Of a stretch of DNA of 64,000 nucleotides, positions 50,462 through 59,754 are shown piece by piece (position 1 is the first letter of the stretch; every line of letters starts with the position of its first letter). The position numbers and the translations under genes are program-made. This stretch comes from Parabacteroides sp. PM6-13 (lineage in GTDB: Bacteria; Bacteroidota; Bacteroidia; Bacteroidales; Tannerellaceae), in contig NZ_JARXWF010000003.1 in assembly GCF_029892605.1 (NCBI RefSeq), positions 308,044-372,043 on the forward strand, given 5' to 3'. A model generated the notes under the pieces. The model ran no database searches. It was not told where the DNA came from and was given only the letters and a program-made list of their open reading frames with translations.

Positions 50462-51796
50462 CTATTCTCTTGTAAACTCAAACAACTTTCCGCGTTGTCG
50501 CAAGTAAAGTTTTTGATTCTCCGGATCGAACTCCCACTCACATTTAGCTACCGAGTTGCGGAATATGCGCTCTGTCACGGCCTCCATCATAAGAATAGGT
50601 TGCCTGTGCAATTCAACCTTCAAATTTTCCCCATCGAGGAATACTTTAAGCGAAATAGAGGGTTCCTGACAAGAATACGTCCCCACATACCGCTTGAAGA
50701 GAGTTAGATCAACCTTCTCTCTATTTACTTCAGGGAATCCAGGAAATTCAAATTCGGCATCGTAAATAATAGCTGATACATACTTTAGCAATTCTCCTCG
50801 CGTGATGCTTTTACCGTTTAAAGATAACGCAATTGATAAGTCATCCTCGGGATTGTACAAAGCCAGCGAACTTGTTCCGAACGTATCTCCTCCGTGACCG
50901 TAAAACACCTTGCCCGAGGCATTAAACCGCATCAAGCCTTTCCCAAACGTCTCTTTATCCACAGGCTGCATATCTGTCAGACTTTCGCCCGCTACTAGTG
51001 TAGAATCAAATAGAGACCTTATAATGACGATCAAGTCCAGAGGAGTAGAAACAACATCGCCCAAGCCTGTTACATTTGGAAAATAGAAATCTACCATTTC
51101 GCTCCATTCTTTGCTTGTGTTCAGTTCGTAAGAAGGAGCAATTACCGGATCACAGTCCTTGCCAGAGATCGTCAGTCGGAGGTTCAGTGGTTTTACAATC
51201 CTTTCTAAAAATACCTCTGGGTAAGGTTTTTCATATTCTTTTTCGATTATTTGCATTAACAAATAATAACCAGTGTTTGAATACCTGAATTTGTCGCCCG
51301 GTTCAGAAGCTACCCCTTGCCGTTTTATTTCATTAAATATATCTATTTCCTCAACCGGTTTGCACAGCCAATACAAGAGACTGTCATTCTTCACTGCATA
51401 ATCCTGTAATCCGCTGGTGTGGCTCAACAAGTGGGCGATAGTTATTTTATCAGCATTGGGTAGGTCTGGATAAAAATGTCCCAGCGTATCTTCCTGCGTC
51501 AGTTTACCCTCTTCGCATAGTTGATAAATCATAATGGCCGTTAGCATCTTTGTGACCGAACCTATTCTGTAGCCAAGAGGTAACTCCCCCGCAGGAGTAC
51601 TGTGTGTAAGAGTTTTTGGACCAAACCTACGCTGATATAAGGTTCGACCACCCTGATCGATAGCGATTTCTCCCACACCTTGGTTAGAATGTTCTATGTG
51701 ATCAAAAAGCTTATTTAGTTTTTGAACATTAATTTCCTGTGCATAAACAGATACTGAAAGAAGTATTGCAATAAATGAACTAAAAAAAGTTTTCAT
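50462..51796 (-). CDS. Serine beta-lactamase-like hydrolase
   Basis: From the ATG at 51796, 444 residues with a signal peptide (ends VYAQ, about 20). It has SVTK (Ser80, Lys83), YSN (172-174) and HGGDTFG, the S-x-x-K, Y-x-N and H-x-G motifs of class C beta-lactamase/DD-peptidase-like serine hydrolases, and a C-terminal lipocalin-like part. True beta-lactamase activity is not implied; many relatives are esterases or peptidases. The operator-like palindrome upstream (51821-51837) suggests control by the PadR regulator encoded nearby. Confidence 0.9.
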   Translation of the reverse strand: MKTFFSSFIAILLSVSVYAQEINVQKLNKLFDHIEHSNQGVGEIAIDQGGRTLYQRRFGPKTLTHSTPAGELPLGYRIGSVTKMLTAIMIYQLCEEGKLTQEDTLGHFYPDLPNADKITIAHLLSHTSGLQDYAVKNDSLLYWLCKPVEEIDIFNEIKRQGVASEPGDKFRYSNTGYYLLMQIIEKEYEKPYPEVFLERIVKPLNLRLTISGKDCDPVIAPSYELNTSKEWSEMVDFYFPNVTGLGDVVSTPLDLIVIIRSLFDSTLVAGESLTDMQPVDKETFGKGLMRFNASGKVFYGHGGDTFGTSSLALYNPEDDLSIALSLNGKSITRGELLKYVSAIIYDAEFEFPGFPEVNREKVDLTLFKRYVGTYSCQEPSISLKVFLDGENLKVELHRQPILMMEAVTERIFRNSVAKCEWEFDPENQKLYLRQRGKLFEFTRE

Positions 51797-51820
51797 AATT
51801 CGATTATTTAAATTTATAAT

Positions 51821-51837
51821 ACATAGTAATACTATGT
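51821..51837. promoter_or_regulatory. PadR operator-like palindrome upstream of the hydrolase gene
   Basis: ACATAGTA-A-TACTATGT, a 17-bp perfect palindrome 25 bp before the hydrolase ATG. It shares ATACATAG with the palindrome at 52784-52808. Confidence 0.55.
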
Positions 51838-51852
51838 TTGTTTGCAAAAAAA

Positions 51853-52437
51853 TCACTTTTTGAAGCGCTGTCGTATTCTCATTAAAAAGGTAATAAGAAA
51901 ATAAAGGCATATAGAGAGTAAAAGGACTACGGGTATAAACCAGAAACCCAGTAATTCCTGAGTACCTTCAATCGTGGAATCACTGAATAATCCGATATAA
52001 AAACGGTTTTCCCCCTTGAATACTCCAATATTTCCGGGAAAGAATATTTTTGCTATAGCTAGAAAGGAAAAACAAAAAAGTAACAGATACAATATACTGA
52101 AAGCTACGTATGATAATCCGTTTGAAATATTTAAAGACAAAGCTTTAATTACATGCATAGGGTTGAATGTATGGGTTGCCTGATCCATTTTCTTGTTAGC
52201 GATAACCGGAGGTAATATCTCCTCGGGGGCTCCTATGCGTTTTATAATTGCCAGCAAATTAGACATTTCACCATTTTCCTTGTTTTCTTGTATATATTCG
52301 TAGATGTAACTATTAAGTTCCATTAGTATATCTTCGCGGTCTTTATCCGACAAGGCTTTTGTTGTTCGTTTTACCCTTTCGATATAGTCGAGGTATATCT
52401 GGTTAGCATTTTTGTTGTCAAACTCTATCAGTCTCAT
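51853..52437 (-). CDS. HAAS-domain membrane protein (PadR partner)
   Basis: 194 residues. The N-terminal helical part (YIERVKRTTKALSDKDREDILMELNSYIYEYI ... IIKRIGAPEEI) matches HAAS/DUF1700-type domains, followed by two to three membrane segments (about 110-132, 165-187). Such genes normally follow a PadR regulator, here with a 4-bp overlap, and probably form a membrane-linked signalling pair. Confidence 0.8.
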   Translation of the reverse strand: MRLIEFDNKNANQIYLDYIERVKRTTKALSDKDREDILMELNSYIYEYIQENKENGEMSNLLAIIKRIGAPEEILPPVIANKKMDQATHTFNPMHVIKALSLNISNGLSYVAFSILYLLLFCFSFLAIAKIFFPGNIGVFKGENRFYIGLFSDSTIEGTQELLGFWFIPVVLLLSICLYFLITFLMRIRQRFKK

Positions 52438-52769
52438 TTGGATATCTTTTTGATTGATTTGTCTAAACTGTTCCAGAATTCACTCATTTCGTCGAGTGTC
52501 GCTTTTCCAGTTAAAGTAAGTGTATAATATTTCCGAGGAATTCCAGATTGTTGTTCTACCCATTTGGAATCGACTAAACCGTCTGTTTTAAGTCGGTTTA
52601 GCAACGGATACAATGTGCCCTCTGCAATATCGATAGCAACCTGTCGAGATATCTGATCGATAATCTCATATCCGTACATTTCCTTATCCTTTAGAAGATT
52701 GAGAAGGATAAAGGCAAGAGTACCTTTCTTTACTTGCGACTGCCATTTATGGAGGAATTCTTCGTTCAT
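52434..52769 (-). CDS. PadR-family transcriptional regulator
   Basis: 111 residues: KGTLAFILLNLLKDKEMYGYEIIDQISRQVAIDIAEGTLYPLLNRLKTDGLVDSKW, followed by GIPRKYYTLTLTGKATLDEM, the canonical PadR winged helix-turn-helix. Palindromes sharing ATACATAG upstream of its own gene and of the hydrolase gene are probable targets. Confidence 0.93.
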   Translation of the reverse strand: MNEEFLHKWQSQVKKGTLAFILLNLLKDKEMYGYEIIDQISRQVAIDIAEGTLYPLLNRLKTDGLVDSKWVEQQSGIPRKYYTLTLTGKATLDEMSEFWNSLDKSIKKISK

Positions 52770-52783
52770 TCAGCAAAAGTATA

Positions 52784-52808
52784 TAATACATAGCAATGCG
52801 ATGTATTA
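52784..52808. promoter_or_regulatory. PadR operator-like inverted repeat upstream of padR
   Basis: TAATACATAGC-AAT-GCGATGTATTA: 11-bp arms with one mismatch, 14 bp before the PadR ATG. Confidence 0.6.
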
Positions 52809-53078
52809 TGCGATATAAATAATGTTAAATGCAGCTTATTTTGTTTCGCTGAGGAGATAACAAAATAAATAGTAGAGGTAAGGGTACATCCAATAATGGA
52901 ATGTTACACATGTTCTTTGCTTTTTGGTTTGTAGGTGCAAAAAAAACAGCAAATCAGCACATTAGATACCATTTCGTTTGCTTTTTTTGTGTCGAAAAAA
53001 AAGCATATGAATGAACATAGAGAAATATGCTGTAAACCGCCGTTTTTTGCCATTTTTACAGGGTTGCCCTAAAAAGAA
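52809..53078. other. Gene-free AT-rich region
   Basis: Between the PadR operator and the tRNA terminator I see no convincing gene or further repeat. Confidence 0.5.
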
Positions 53079-53111
53079 AAATCCCTGAAACTGTCTATGT
53101 TTCAGGGATTT
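53079..53111 (-). terminator. Intrinsic terminator of tRNA-Phe
   Basis: Arms AAATCCCTGAAAC (53079-53091) and GTTTCAGGGATTT (53099-53111) pair perfectly with a 7-nt loop; on the minus strand a U-rich run (TTTTTCTTTTT) follows. Confidence 0.9.
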
Positions 53112-53136
53112 GCTTTGTTTTGTTAGTCTTATTAAG

Positions 53137-53209
53137 TGGTGCCACCAGGAATCGAACCGGGGACACAAGGATTTTCAGTCCTTTGCTCTACCAACTGAGC
53201 TATGGCACC
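53137..53209 (-). tRNA. tRNA-Phe (GAA)
   Basis: 73 nt on the minus strand: acceptor GGTGCCA/TGGCACC, D arm GCTCAGTTGGTAGAGC, anticodon loop CTGAAAA with GAA, T arm CCCGGTTCGATTCCTGG. CCA is not encoded. Full promoter upstream and terminator downstream. Confidence 0.97.
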
Positions 53210-53244
53210 GTTGTTGCGCGGTTTGTGCGCTTTCAAGACGGGTG

Positions 53245-53274
53245 CAAAGATAGGTATTTATTCAGAATATGCAA
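53245..53274 (-). promoter_or_regulatory. Promoter of tRNA-Phe
   Basis: On the minus strand TTG (53272-53274), 19 bp, TATCTTTG (53245-53252), 36 bp before the tRNA. Confidence 0.8.
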
Positions 53275-53296
53275 ATGAGGAGATGGATATTTCTAC

Positions 53297-54325
53297 TCAT
53301 TTAAAGGAGCTCCATCCCTGGGCCTTGAGTTCTACTTCGCCACCGTCACGGCCAATGATGTAGTTGCCTAATTCGGGTTTCGTGACATAACCGATCACGC
53401 GGATACCGCTTTGTTCTACAATCAGGTCATGAGCGGTGAGGGGCACTGTGAACAGAAGCTCGTAGTCTTCCCCGCCATTTAAAGCTACGGTGTAGAGGTT
53501 CAGATTCATTTGTTCAGCCATAGCGGCTGTCTGATAATCGATCGGGATTCGCTCTTCGTAAATACGACATCCGACCTGGCTTTCTTTTGAAATATGTAAG
53601 AGCTCGGAGGATAATCCGTCTGAAATGTCAATCATAGAGGTCGGAACAATTCCGATCTGATCAAGCATCTCAATAATGTCCTTACGGGCTTCCGGTTTCA
53701 GTTGACGCTCTAACAGGTATTCTTTGCCTGAAAAGTCGGGCGTGAAATCATGCTGATCTCCGAATACTTTCTTCTCGCGTTCTAAGAGTTGAAGCCCCAT
53801 ATAGGAAGCGCCTAAATCGCCGGATACGCATATCAGATCTGTCTCTTTCGCTCCTGTGCGGTAGGCGATTTTGCCTTTTTCGCCTTCCCCGATGCAGGTG
53901 ATGCTGATGGTCAGCCCGGTACGCGACGAAGAGGTGTCACCTCCAACGATATCCACGCCGTAAATATCGCAAGCCAGCTTCAGGCCACTATAGAACTCAT
54001 CCAGGTCCTCCACGGAAAAGCGCTGCGAGATGCCCAAAGAAACGGTGATCTGTTTCGGGTATCCATTCATGGCGTATATATCGGAAAAGTTGACGATCGC
54101 CGATTTATACCCCAAGTGTTTCAGGGGCACATACATCAGGTCGAAATGAATCCCTTCCAATAGGAGATCTGTTGTGACCAACACCTGCTTCTCTTTGTAT
54201 TCGAAAACGGCGGCGTCGTCGCCAACCCCGGTGATTGTACTGTTATTCTTGATTTCTAAACGATCGGTAAGATGGCGAATTAAACCAAATTCGCCTAATG
54301 ATGCAATTTCTGTTCTGGTACTCAT
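53297..54325 (-). CDS. thiL: Thiamine-monophosphate kinase
   Basis: 342 residues with the AIR-synthase-like ThiL pattern: SLGEFGLIRHL, TGVGDDAAVFEY, LVTTDLLLEGIHFDL, KSAIVNFSDIYAMNGYP, GGDTSSS and MIDISDGLSSELLHI, then ALNGGEDYELLFTVP. It phosphorylates thiamine monophosphate to the diphosphate in the cytoplasm. Ends an apparent run with lpxK and sppA (8-bp and 4-bp gaps). Confidence 0.95.
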   Translation of the reverse strand: MSTRTEIASLGEFGLIRHLTDRLEIKNNSTITGVGDDAAVFEYKEKQVLVTTDLLLEGIHFDLMYVPLKHLGYKSAIVNFSDIYAMNGYPKQITVSLGISQRFSVEDLDEFYSGLKLACDIYGVDIVGGDTSSSRTGLTISITCIGEGEKGKIAYRTGAKETDLICVSGDLGASYMGLQLLEREKKVFGDQHDFTPDFSGKEYLLERQLKPEARKDIIEMLDQIGIVPTSMIDISDGLSSELLHISKESQVGCRIYEERIPIDYQTAAMAEQMNLNLYTVALNGGEDYELLFTVPLTAHDLIVEQSGIRVIGYVTKPELGNYIIGRDGGEVELKAQGWSSFK

Positions 54326-54333
54326 ACTAATTT

Positions 54334-55443
54334 TTAATCAGGCAGACCGTTTCTGAGAACGGTTTCAATATGTTTTAATAGGATCTGGTCGAAAAGAGTT
54401 TCTCTTCTTCCGGTAAAGAGGACGGATATCGGCAATGAATAGAGTGACTTTTTCCATTCTTCCGGTAGGTGTATGTTATTGCGCATCCGGGCCGCATCTT
54501 TCTCTGTTACAATGATCAACTTCTCTTTACAAGGCATATTTTCAAATAGCGTATTCAGTTTCTTGAAGTCGCTTTTTGTAAAATCATGATGATCCGGGAA
54601 GTGTTGTGAAGTAACATGGTGGGAGTATTTCTGTATCTCCTGTTCAAAGAGAGTCGGATTGGCAATTCCCGAAATAGCCAACACATCGTCATCCCGGCGG
54701 ATATCTCTTAGCATACGAGGCTTAGCCTCTTCAAAGACTGGTTGTAGGTCGTTATATACCATGCGAGTGAAAAAGACCTTCTGATGAGCCAATAATTGAG
54801 TATGATCTTCTATAATCCTGTATTCGATCGGCTTCATGTCTTTCGGACATTTGGTGACAACGACCACATCCGTTCGTCTGGTTGCCCGGATCTTTTCCCG
54901 TAGACGTCCTGCCGGCAATAGCTTGTCGTGGTAATACAGTCTGTTATAGTCTGTCAGGATAATAGAAAAGGAGGGCTTGATATAGCGATGCTGAAAGCCA
55001 TCATCCAACAAAATAACCTGGGGGCGTCTGCTCTCTTCTAAAGCTAATAGTTTGCGTACGCCTTCGCGTCTGTCGGCATCTACCGCCAAAAGCAAATCAG
55101 GGAATTTCTGCATGATCTGGTAAGGCTCATCGCCTATCTCCTCGCTGGTGCTCGATGCATTGGCTAATAGAAATCCGGATGTTTTCCGTTTATACCCGCG
55201 GCTCAATACCGCCACACGATACTTCTTATGCTGTAACAGGCGAATGATATACTCTATATGAGGTGTTTTGCCGGTGCCGCCGACTGTCAGATTGCCCACG
55301 CAAATAACAGGAATCGGAAACTGTTCGGATCGGAGTATTCCCCAATCGAACAGTTGATTCCTAATCCCTACTCCTAATCCATAGAAAAAGGAGAAAGGCA
55401 TTAATGCGTGATTAATCTTTATGTCATTGTCTGTCGGCATCAA
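54334..55443 (-). CDS. lpxK: Tetraacyldisaccharide 4'-kinase
   Basis: 369 residues: FYGLGVGIRNQLFDWGIL, the Walker A-like PVICVGNLTVGGTGKTPH, SRGYKR, GDEPYQI and VILLDDGFQHRYI. This is the LpxK that adds the 4'-phosphate to the lipid A precursor at the inner membrane. The N-terminus is slightly extended; ATG at 55440 is equally likely. Confidence 0.96.
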   Translation of the reverse strand: MMPTDNDIKINHALMPFSFFYGLGVGIRNQLFDWGILRSEQFPIPVICVGNLTVGGTGKTPHIEYIIRLLQHKKYRVAVLSRGYKRKTSGFLLANASSTSEEIGDEPYQIMQKFPDLLLAVDADRREGVRKLLALEESRRPQVILLDDGFQHRYIKPSFSIILTDYNRLYYHDKLLPAGRLREKIRATRRTDVVVVTKCPKDMKPIEYRIIEDHTQLLAHQKVFFTRMVYNDLQPVFEEAKPRMLRDIRRDDDVLAISGIANPTLFEQEIQKYSHHVTSQHFPDHHDFTKSDFKKLNTLFENMPCKEKLIIVTEKDAARMRNNIHLPEEWKKSLYSLPISVLFTGRRETLFDQILLKHIETVLRNGLPD

Positions 55444-55447
55444 TCAA

Positions 55448-57217
55448 TTAGAGAGGTTGCATATCATACGGAAGTCGCGCTTGTATTCCATCGGTAGAAC
55501 GAATGGTCCGGAGCTTGTTCAGATAGTCCATATCTTCTCCCCAAGCGCTTTTCAGGATGGAGAATTTGATGTCTTCCAGTTGTTTTTCCAATAGGCTGCT
55601 AAAGAAATCTTTCGATCCGTCAACCGTTACTAACTGATAGTCGGGCACTTCTGCCAGTTCAGCAGCGATCTCAATCGCTCTTTCCAGTCCTCCCAGCTCA
55701 TCTACCAGGTTGAGGCCCAATGCTTGTTCACCGGTCCATACACGTCCCTGGCCAATGGCGTCAATCTCTTCTTTCGTCATGCCGCGACCTTCCGCGCAGC
55801 GGCCGATGAACAAATCATAACCTCTTTCGACGTAGCCTTGCAGGATATGTTTTTCATCTTCATTGAATGAACGAGAAAAGTCACCGAAGTCGGAAAATTT
55901 GTTTGTTTTTACTACGTCTGTTGTTACGCCCACTTTCTTTAACGTGCCTACCGGTTTGCGGAATAATCCGAAGATACCGATAGAGCCGGTCAGTGTGGTC
56001 GGTTCGGCTACAATTTTGTTGGCAGCGCAAGAGATATAATAACCTCCTGATGCGGCCATGCTACCCATGGAAACAACAATCGGTTTTTCTTTTTTCAGTT
56101 CAACCACCTGATGCCAGATCTGTTCGGAGATAAATGCGCTTCCCCCCGGAGAGTTTACGCGGAACACCACAGCTTTGATATCTTCGTCGTCTTTCAATTT
56201 GGCTAATTCGTCTCCGATCTTCTGTGTAATCAACGATTCGGTATTGAAAGGAGAAGAACTGCCTTCCATGATTTGTCCTTCCGCATACAGGATGGCAATC
56301 TTTTCTCCCTTTTTCTTCTTGGTTTCTTTTATGTTTCTGATCTTGTCAACCCCTGCGGTTTTCAGTTTCTTTCCGGTTTGTCCCGCCAGTTCTTTCACCT
56401 GCTCTTCGGCTTGACTCTTAAACATCAATTCGTCGATCAGACCGCATTCAACCGCTTTCGACGGATCAGCGAATACCAACCCCTGGTCGGCAAAGTGGTT
56501 GATGTCGGATACGGAAACACCACGGCTTTCGGCCATGCCGGTGGAAAGGTTTTTCCAGGTAGAACCGATGTATGATTCGATTTGTTCCCGGTTCGCGTCG
56601 CTTAATTTGTCGAGGATATAGGGTTCAACGGCTCCTTTGTAGGTGCCCACTTTAAACACTTCATATTCTAAACCGACCTTTTCGGCCAATCCTTTAATAA
56701 ATATGTTTTGAGAAGCCAGCCCGACTATATTCACCATGCCTTGGGGGTTCATGTACATTTTGTCGGCGACAGAGCATAAGAAGTAATTTCCTTGTGTATA
56801 ATTATCACCATAGGCAATGATGAATTTACCACTTTCTTTGAAGTCAATCAACGACCGGCGCAAGGCTTCCAGGTTGGCTGACGCTGTCGAGAGAGAGCCG
56901 GCTTCCAGGTAAATGCCCACAATGTTATTGTCTTCTTTTGCTTTGCGGATACTTTCCTGTATAGTCATCAGGGAATAGGATTGGTTATCGTCTCCCAAAA
57001 GCGAGGCAAAAGGGTTTTCAGTCGACTCACTGTCTGTAATGGATCCGTTTAATGAAATTTTGAAAACGGTCTGCGGTTTAGCTACATACACAGATTCACT
57101 ACTGCTCATACTGCCAATCATAGCAATCATTGTAAAGATTGATATGAATATAACAAGAGCTAATGCGACGAACACTCCCAGTGCCGAAGCAAACATCATT
57201 TTAAAAAATTGTTTCAT
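55448..57217 (-). CDS. sppA: Signal peptide peptidase SppA, 67-kDa type
   Basis: 589 residues. An N-terminal membrane segment (about 9-35) and two S49 peptidase domains; the second has VFRVNSPGGSAFISEQIW and SMGSMAASGGYYISCAAN with the nucleophilic Ser, and the first supplies the general-base Lys in the CSVADKMYMNPQGMVN stretch. It degrades cleaved signal peptides in the membrane. Long form as in E. coli SppA. Confidence 0.95.
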   Translation of the reverse strand: MKQFFKMMFASALGVFVALALVIFISIFTMIAMIGSMSSSESVYVAKPQTVFKISLNGSITDSESTENPFASLLGDDNQSYSLMTIQESIRKAKEDNNIVGIYLEAGSLSTASANLEALRRSLIDFKESGKFIIAYGDNYTQGNYFLCSVADKMYMNPQGMVNIVGLASQNIFIKGLAEKVGLEYEVFKVGTYKGAVEPYILDKLSDANREQIESYIGSTWKNLSTGMAESRGVSVSDINHFADQGLVFADPSKAVECGLIDELMFKSQAEEQVKELAGQTGKKLKTAGVDKIRNIKETKKKKGEKIAILYAEGQIMEGSSSPFNTESLITQKIGDELAKLKDDEDIKAVVFRVNSPGGSAFISEQIWHQVVELKKEKPIVVSMGSMAASGGYYISCAANKIVAEPTTLTGSIGIFGLFRKPVGTLKKVGVTTDVVKTNKFSDFGDFSRSFNEDEKHILQGYVERGYDLFIGRCAEGRGMTKEEIDAIGQGRVWTGEQALGLNLVDELGGLERAIEIAAELAEVPDYQLVTVDGSKDFFSSLLEKQLEDIKFSILKSAWGEDMDYLNKLRTIRSTDGIQARLPYDMQPL

Positions 57218-57271
57218 ACGCTAATACGATGGCTAATTTGTTGTGCCAATTTTTGTTGTTTATTTAAAAGG

Positions 57272-57279
57272 CAAAGATA
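57272..57279 (-). promoter_or_regulatory. -7 box upstream of sppA
   Basis: TATCTTTG on the minus strand 54 bp before the ATG; no TTG at -33. Confidence 0.5.
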
Positions 57280-57309
57280 ATTAACATATTTATAAATAGA
57301 TAAAGCTTT

Positions 57310-58293
57310 TTAGGGTTTATTTTTGATATTATGCCAATTAGCCATGATTTTATCCCGAAACTCTTCCATTTGTTCATCATCGCAGCAAACTTGTCCGTAA
57401 ATATCTCTTAAAACAGGAACAGAGATCTTATCGAAATCTTCCCGGCGGGGCGTGATAAACAATCCGCCCATATCGGCAGCTCCGGGACTGGTGAGGATCT
57501 GCTCTTCTCCTTGGGCGGCATATTGCCAGGGACGGTGCGCCTTCCGAAGGATCAGGGCAATTTGCCACATTTCGTTTCTATAACGGCAAAACAGATTCAT
57601 ATCCGGCTCTTTGCCTTTGTTTATAGCGTCACAAAGAAGACGGAAAAAGGCTTTGGCTTGCTCTAACGACTTGGCTCGTATCACAAATCCGTTTCGGGCA
57701 TAATGCGTCAGTAATGAAAAGGAACCCTCTTCTGTCTCAATCAGTTTGTTTTCCCGGGAGGCGTGCGCGACTTCTGTCTCTTCATCTAAGGGCATCTCAT
57801 AGCTGGATACAGCCTGGAAATGGGCGTGGTCGGGAGCCGAGGCGCCGCTCTTTGGCCCATTGTAGAAGAGGGTGTATTGGTCTAACCTCCGGCTTATCTG
57901 CAGGAAATCATCCAAACGCGAGGATATCTCCTGTGGCTGATGCGCCACGGTAGGAATGGTGAAATGCTCCGTGAAGATAGGGTAGGGGTTGCAGAGTAAA
58001 AGATATTCCTCCTGCAGCTTGAAAGATAACTTGATCTGTTCTTTCGGCAGGTGATGCGGGCATAGGAAGCAGGGTCTTTTCCCAATACTTTTCGCATCTG
58101 TTTTGGCTCCGCTCGACACGATGCGTGCGGGGTTGTATTGCGTACGAATCGTAAAGCCTCCCAGGTCATAGGAGCGTGTCTCGACCGATCGCAATGCACG
58201 GTAGTTGGCCTCTGCTAAGGGCCACCGCTTTAATTGTTCCTGCAATAGCCGACCGGCTTCTTCCGAAGAGAGGGTGGTAAACGCATTTGTCAT
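57310..58293 (-). CDS. DUF4922, HIT/GalT-like protein
   Basis: 327 residues. RPCFLCPHHLPKEQ (Cys75, Cys78) resembles the zinc site of GalT/Ap4A phosphorylase-like proteins, and GPKSGASAPDHAHFQ provides His156-x-His158-x-Gln160, the histidine-triad-like active site. It probably transfers or releases a nucleotide; substrate unknown. Overlaps the upstream glycosyltransferase gene by 4 bp, which hints at a role in sugar-nucleotide handling. Confidence 0.82.
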   Translation of the reverse strand: MTNAFTTLSSEEAGRLLQEQLKRWPLAEANYRALRSVETRSYDLGGFTIRTQYNPARIVSSGAKTDAKSIGKRPCFLCPHHLPKEQIKLSFKLQEEYLLLCNPYPIFTEHFTIPTVAHQPQEISSRLDDFLQISRRLDQYTLFYNGPKSGASAPDHAHFQAVSSYEMPLDEETEVAHASRENKLIETEEGSFSLLTHYARNGFVIRAKSLEQAKAFFRLLCDAINKGKEPDMNLFCRYRNEMWQIALILRKAHRPWQYAAQGEEQILTSPGAADMGGLFITPRREDFDKISVPVLRDIYGQVCCDDEQMEEFRDKIMANWHNIKNKP

Positions 58294-59741
58294 GACATTA
58301 TCTCCCGACGAATATCCAGTTCACAGGTACGGATCCAGTCTTTGTAGTAGTTGTAGCTGTTCGCCTTTTCTACATCCAACGAGGCATCCGAATTATCTTC
58401 CCAACGGCGACACAGATAGAGCACGTCGTATATACGTCCTATCTGGTATTCGCGGCTGATGCGCAGGCCGATGGCATAGTCCTCGCCGTAGCTGGTGTTA
58501 GGCAGGTTGAGCGACCGTAACAGGGGCGTAAAGAAGGCGCGTGGAGCACCCAATCCATTGATACGAAGCGCGTTGTTACGTCCGTTTTCCGGTGTCCACT
58601 CCCGGTGATCGATAATACCCGGCGGGATCGTTTGCATCTGAAAATCGGTCATGCGATAGCTACCGATAACCATGGCGCATTGTTGTTCGTAGAACGCATC
58701 CACTATTTTCTGCAAGGTGTCGTCGCCGCTATAGACATCATCGCTATCGAGCTGCACCGTAAAACGTCCGCAGGCGCCATGGTGTATGCCCAGATTCCAG
58801 CATCCTCCGATGCCGAGGTCAGTGCGTAGAGGGCGTATATGGATCAATCGCTCATCGTTTGCGTAGCGTTCGATGATTTCCGTTGTCCCATCTGTCGAGT
58901 GATTATCGACGATGATCAGGTTGAAGCGGAAAGAGGTTTTTTGCGTTAATACCGACCGGATGGCGTCTTCGATGGTACGCACTCGGTTGCGCACGGGGAT
59001 AATAACCGAAGCCTCCGTCAGGAAGATCTCCTGTTCGAAATCGATACGTTGGAAAGAGGCAGGTAGAAAAGCGCCGATCTGTTTCAGGTGATCCGTGCAG
59101 ACCGTTTCCATCTCTATCTGCGCCTCCCGGTTGCGCGGGTCGACGTATGAGAATTGGTTTTCAGCAGGTGATTGGGTTGTATCTGTTTTTACGGTATACA
59201 GATATTCAGGAATACGCAAGATCTTGTATTGTTGTGATACCTTCAGGCGCAGGTCGTAGAGCCCGGCGTACTGGTAGTTGAGTTCCATGCGTTGCACCGC
59301 TTTTTGCAGGGCGTCGGAGCGATAGAATAAAACAGAACCGAACTGAAAATCATCGCGCAGGCTTCCTGTCTGATAGGCGATTGTCGGGCAATTCTTTCGT
59401 TCTCCGTTCTCTTCCGTATAGTAATCCGAATAGAGCATGCCTGCCGCGGTATCCATGGCAATGCCCATAAAACGCTCCAAGGCAAACAGGCCCGTCTCCA
59501 GCGCGTGGGACGCCGTATACAGGAGGGTAAACTCCGTTGTCGCGTAGCGGGCGATGGTGCGCAGCGTAGTGGTGCTTTTCAGGTCGTTTGTATGAAGCAC
59601 AACGGCCTGCTCAATCTCTTCTGCCCGTGTGTTGTCGGTCAACAGATAAATCCCTTCTACCAGTGGCGACCGGCGAAGATTCTCTACGGTGGCTCGGGCA
59701 GAGGCTTTATCCCGGTATATGAGGAAGCAATTTATTTTCAT
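58290..59741 (-). CDS. GT2-family glycosyltransferase with N-terminal extension
   Basis: From the ATG at 59741, 483 residues. The C-terminal half has SVIIPVRNRVRTIEDAIRSVL, LIIVDNHSTDGTTEII, LGIGGCWNLGIHHG and FTVQLDSDDVYSGDD with the DxD metal site, a GT-A glycosyltransferase. The first 230 residues resemble a degenerate GT-A domain (CFLIYRDKASARATVENL ... FTLLYTASHALETGLFALERFMGI) that may be non-catalytic. Acceptor unknown. A longer frame from 59813 overlaps the preceding gene and is unlikely. Confidence 0.88.
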   Translation of the reverse strand: MKINCFLIYRDKASARATVENLRRSPLVEGIYLLTDNTRAEEIEQAVVLHTNDLKSTTTLRTIARYATTEFTLLYTASHALETGLFALERFMGIAMDTAAGMLYSDYYTEENGERKNCPTIAYQTGSLRDDFQFGSVLFYRSDALQKAVQRMELNYQYAGLYDLRLKVSQQYKILRIPEYLYTVKTDTTQSPAENQFSYVDPRNREAQIEMETVCTDHLKQIGAFLPASFQRIDFEQEIFLTEASVIIPVRNRVRTIEDAIRSVLTQKTSFRFNLIIVDNHSTDGTTEIIERYANDERLIHIRPLRTDLGIGGCWNLGIHHGACGRFTVQLDSDDVYSGDDTLQKIVDAFYEQQCAMVIGSYRMTDFQMQTIPPGIIDHREWTPENGRNNALRINGLGAPRAFFTPLLRSLNLPNTSYGEDYAIGLRISREYQIGRIYDVLYLCRRWEDNSDASLDVEKANSYNYYKDWIRTCELDIRREIMS

Positions 59742-59754
59742 CTTGTTTTGTTTT

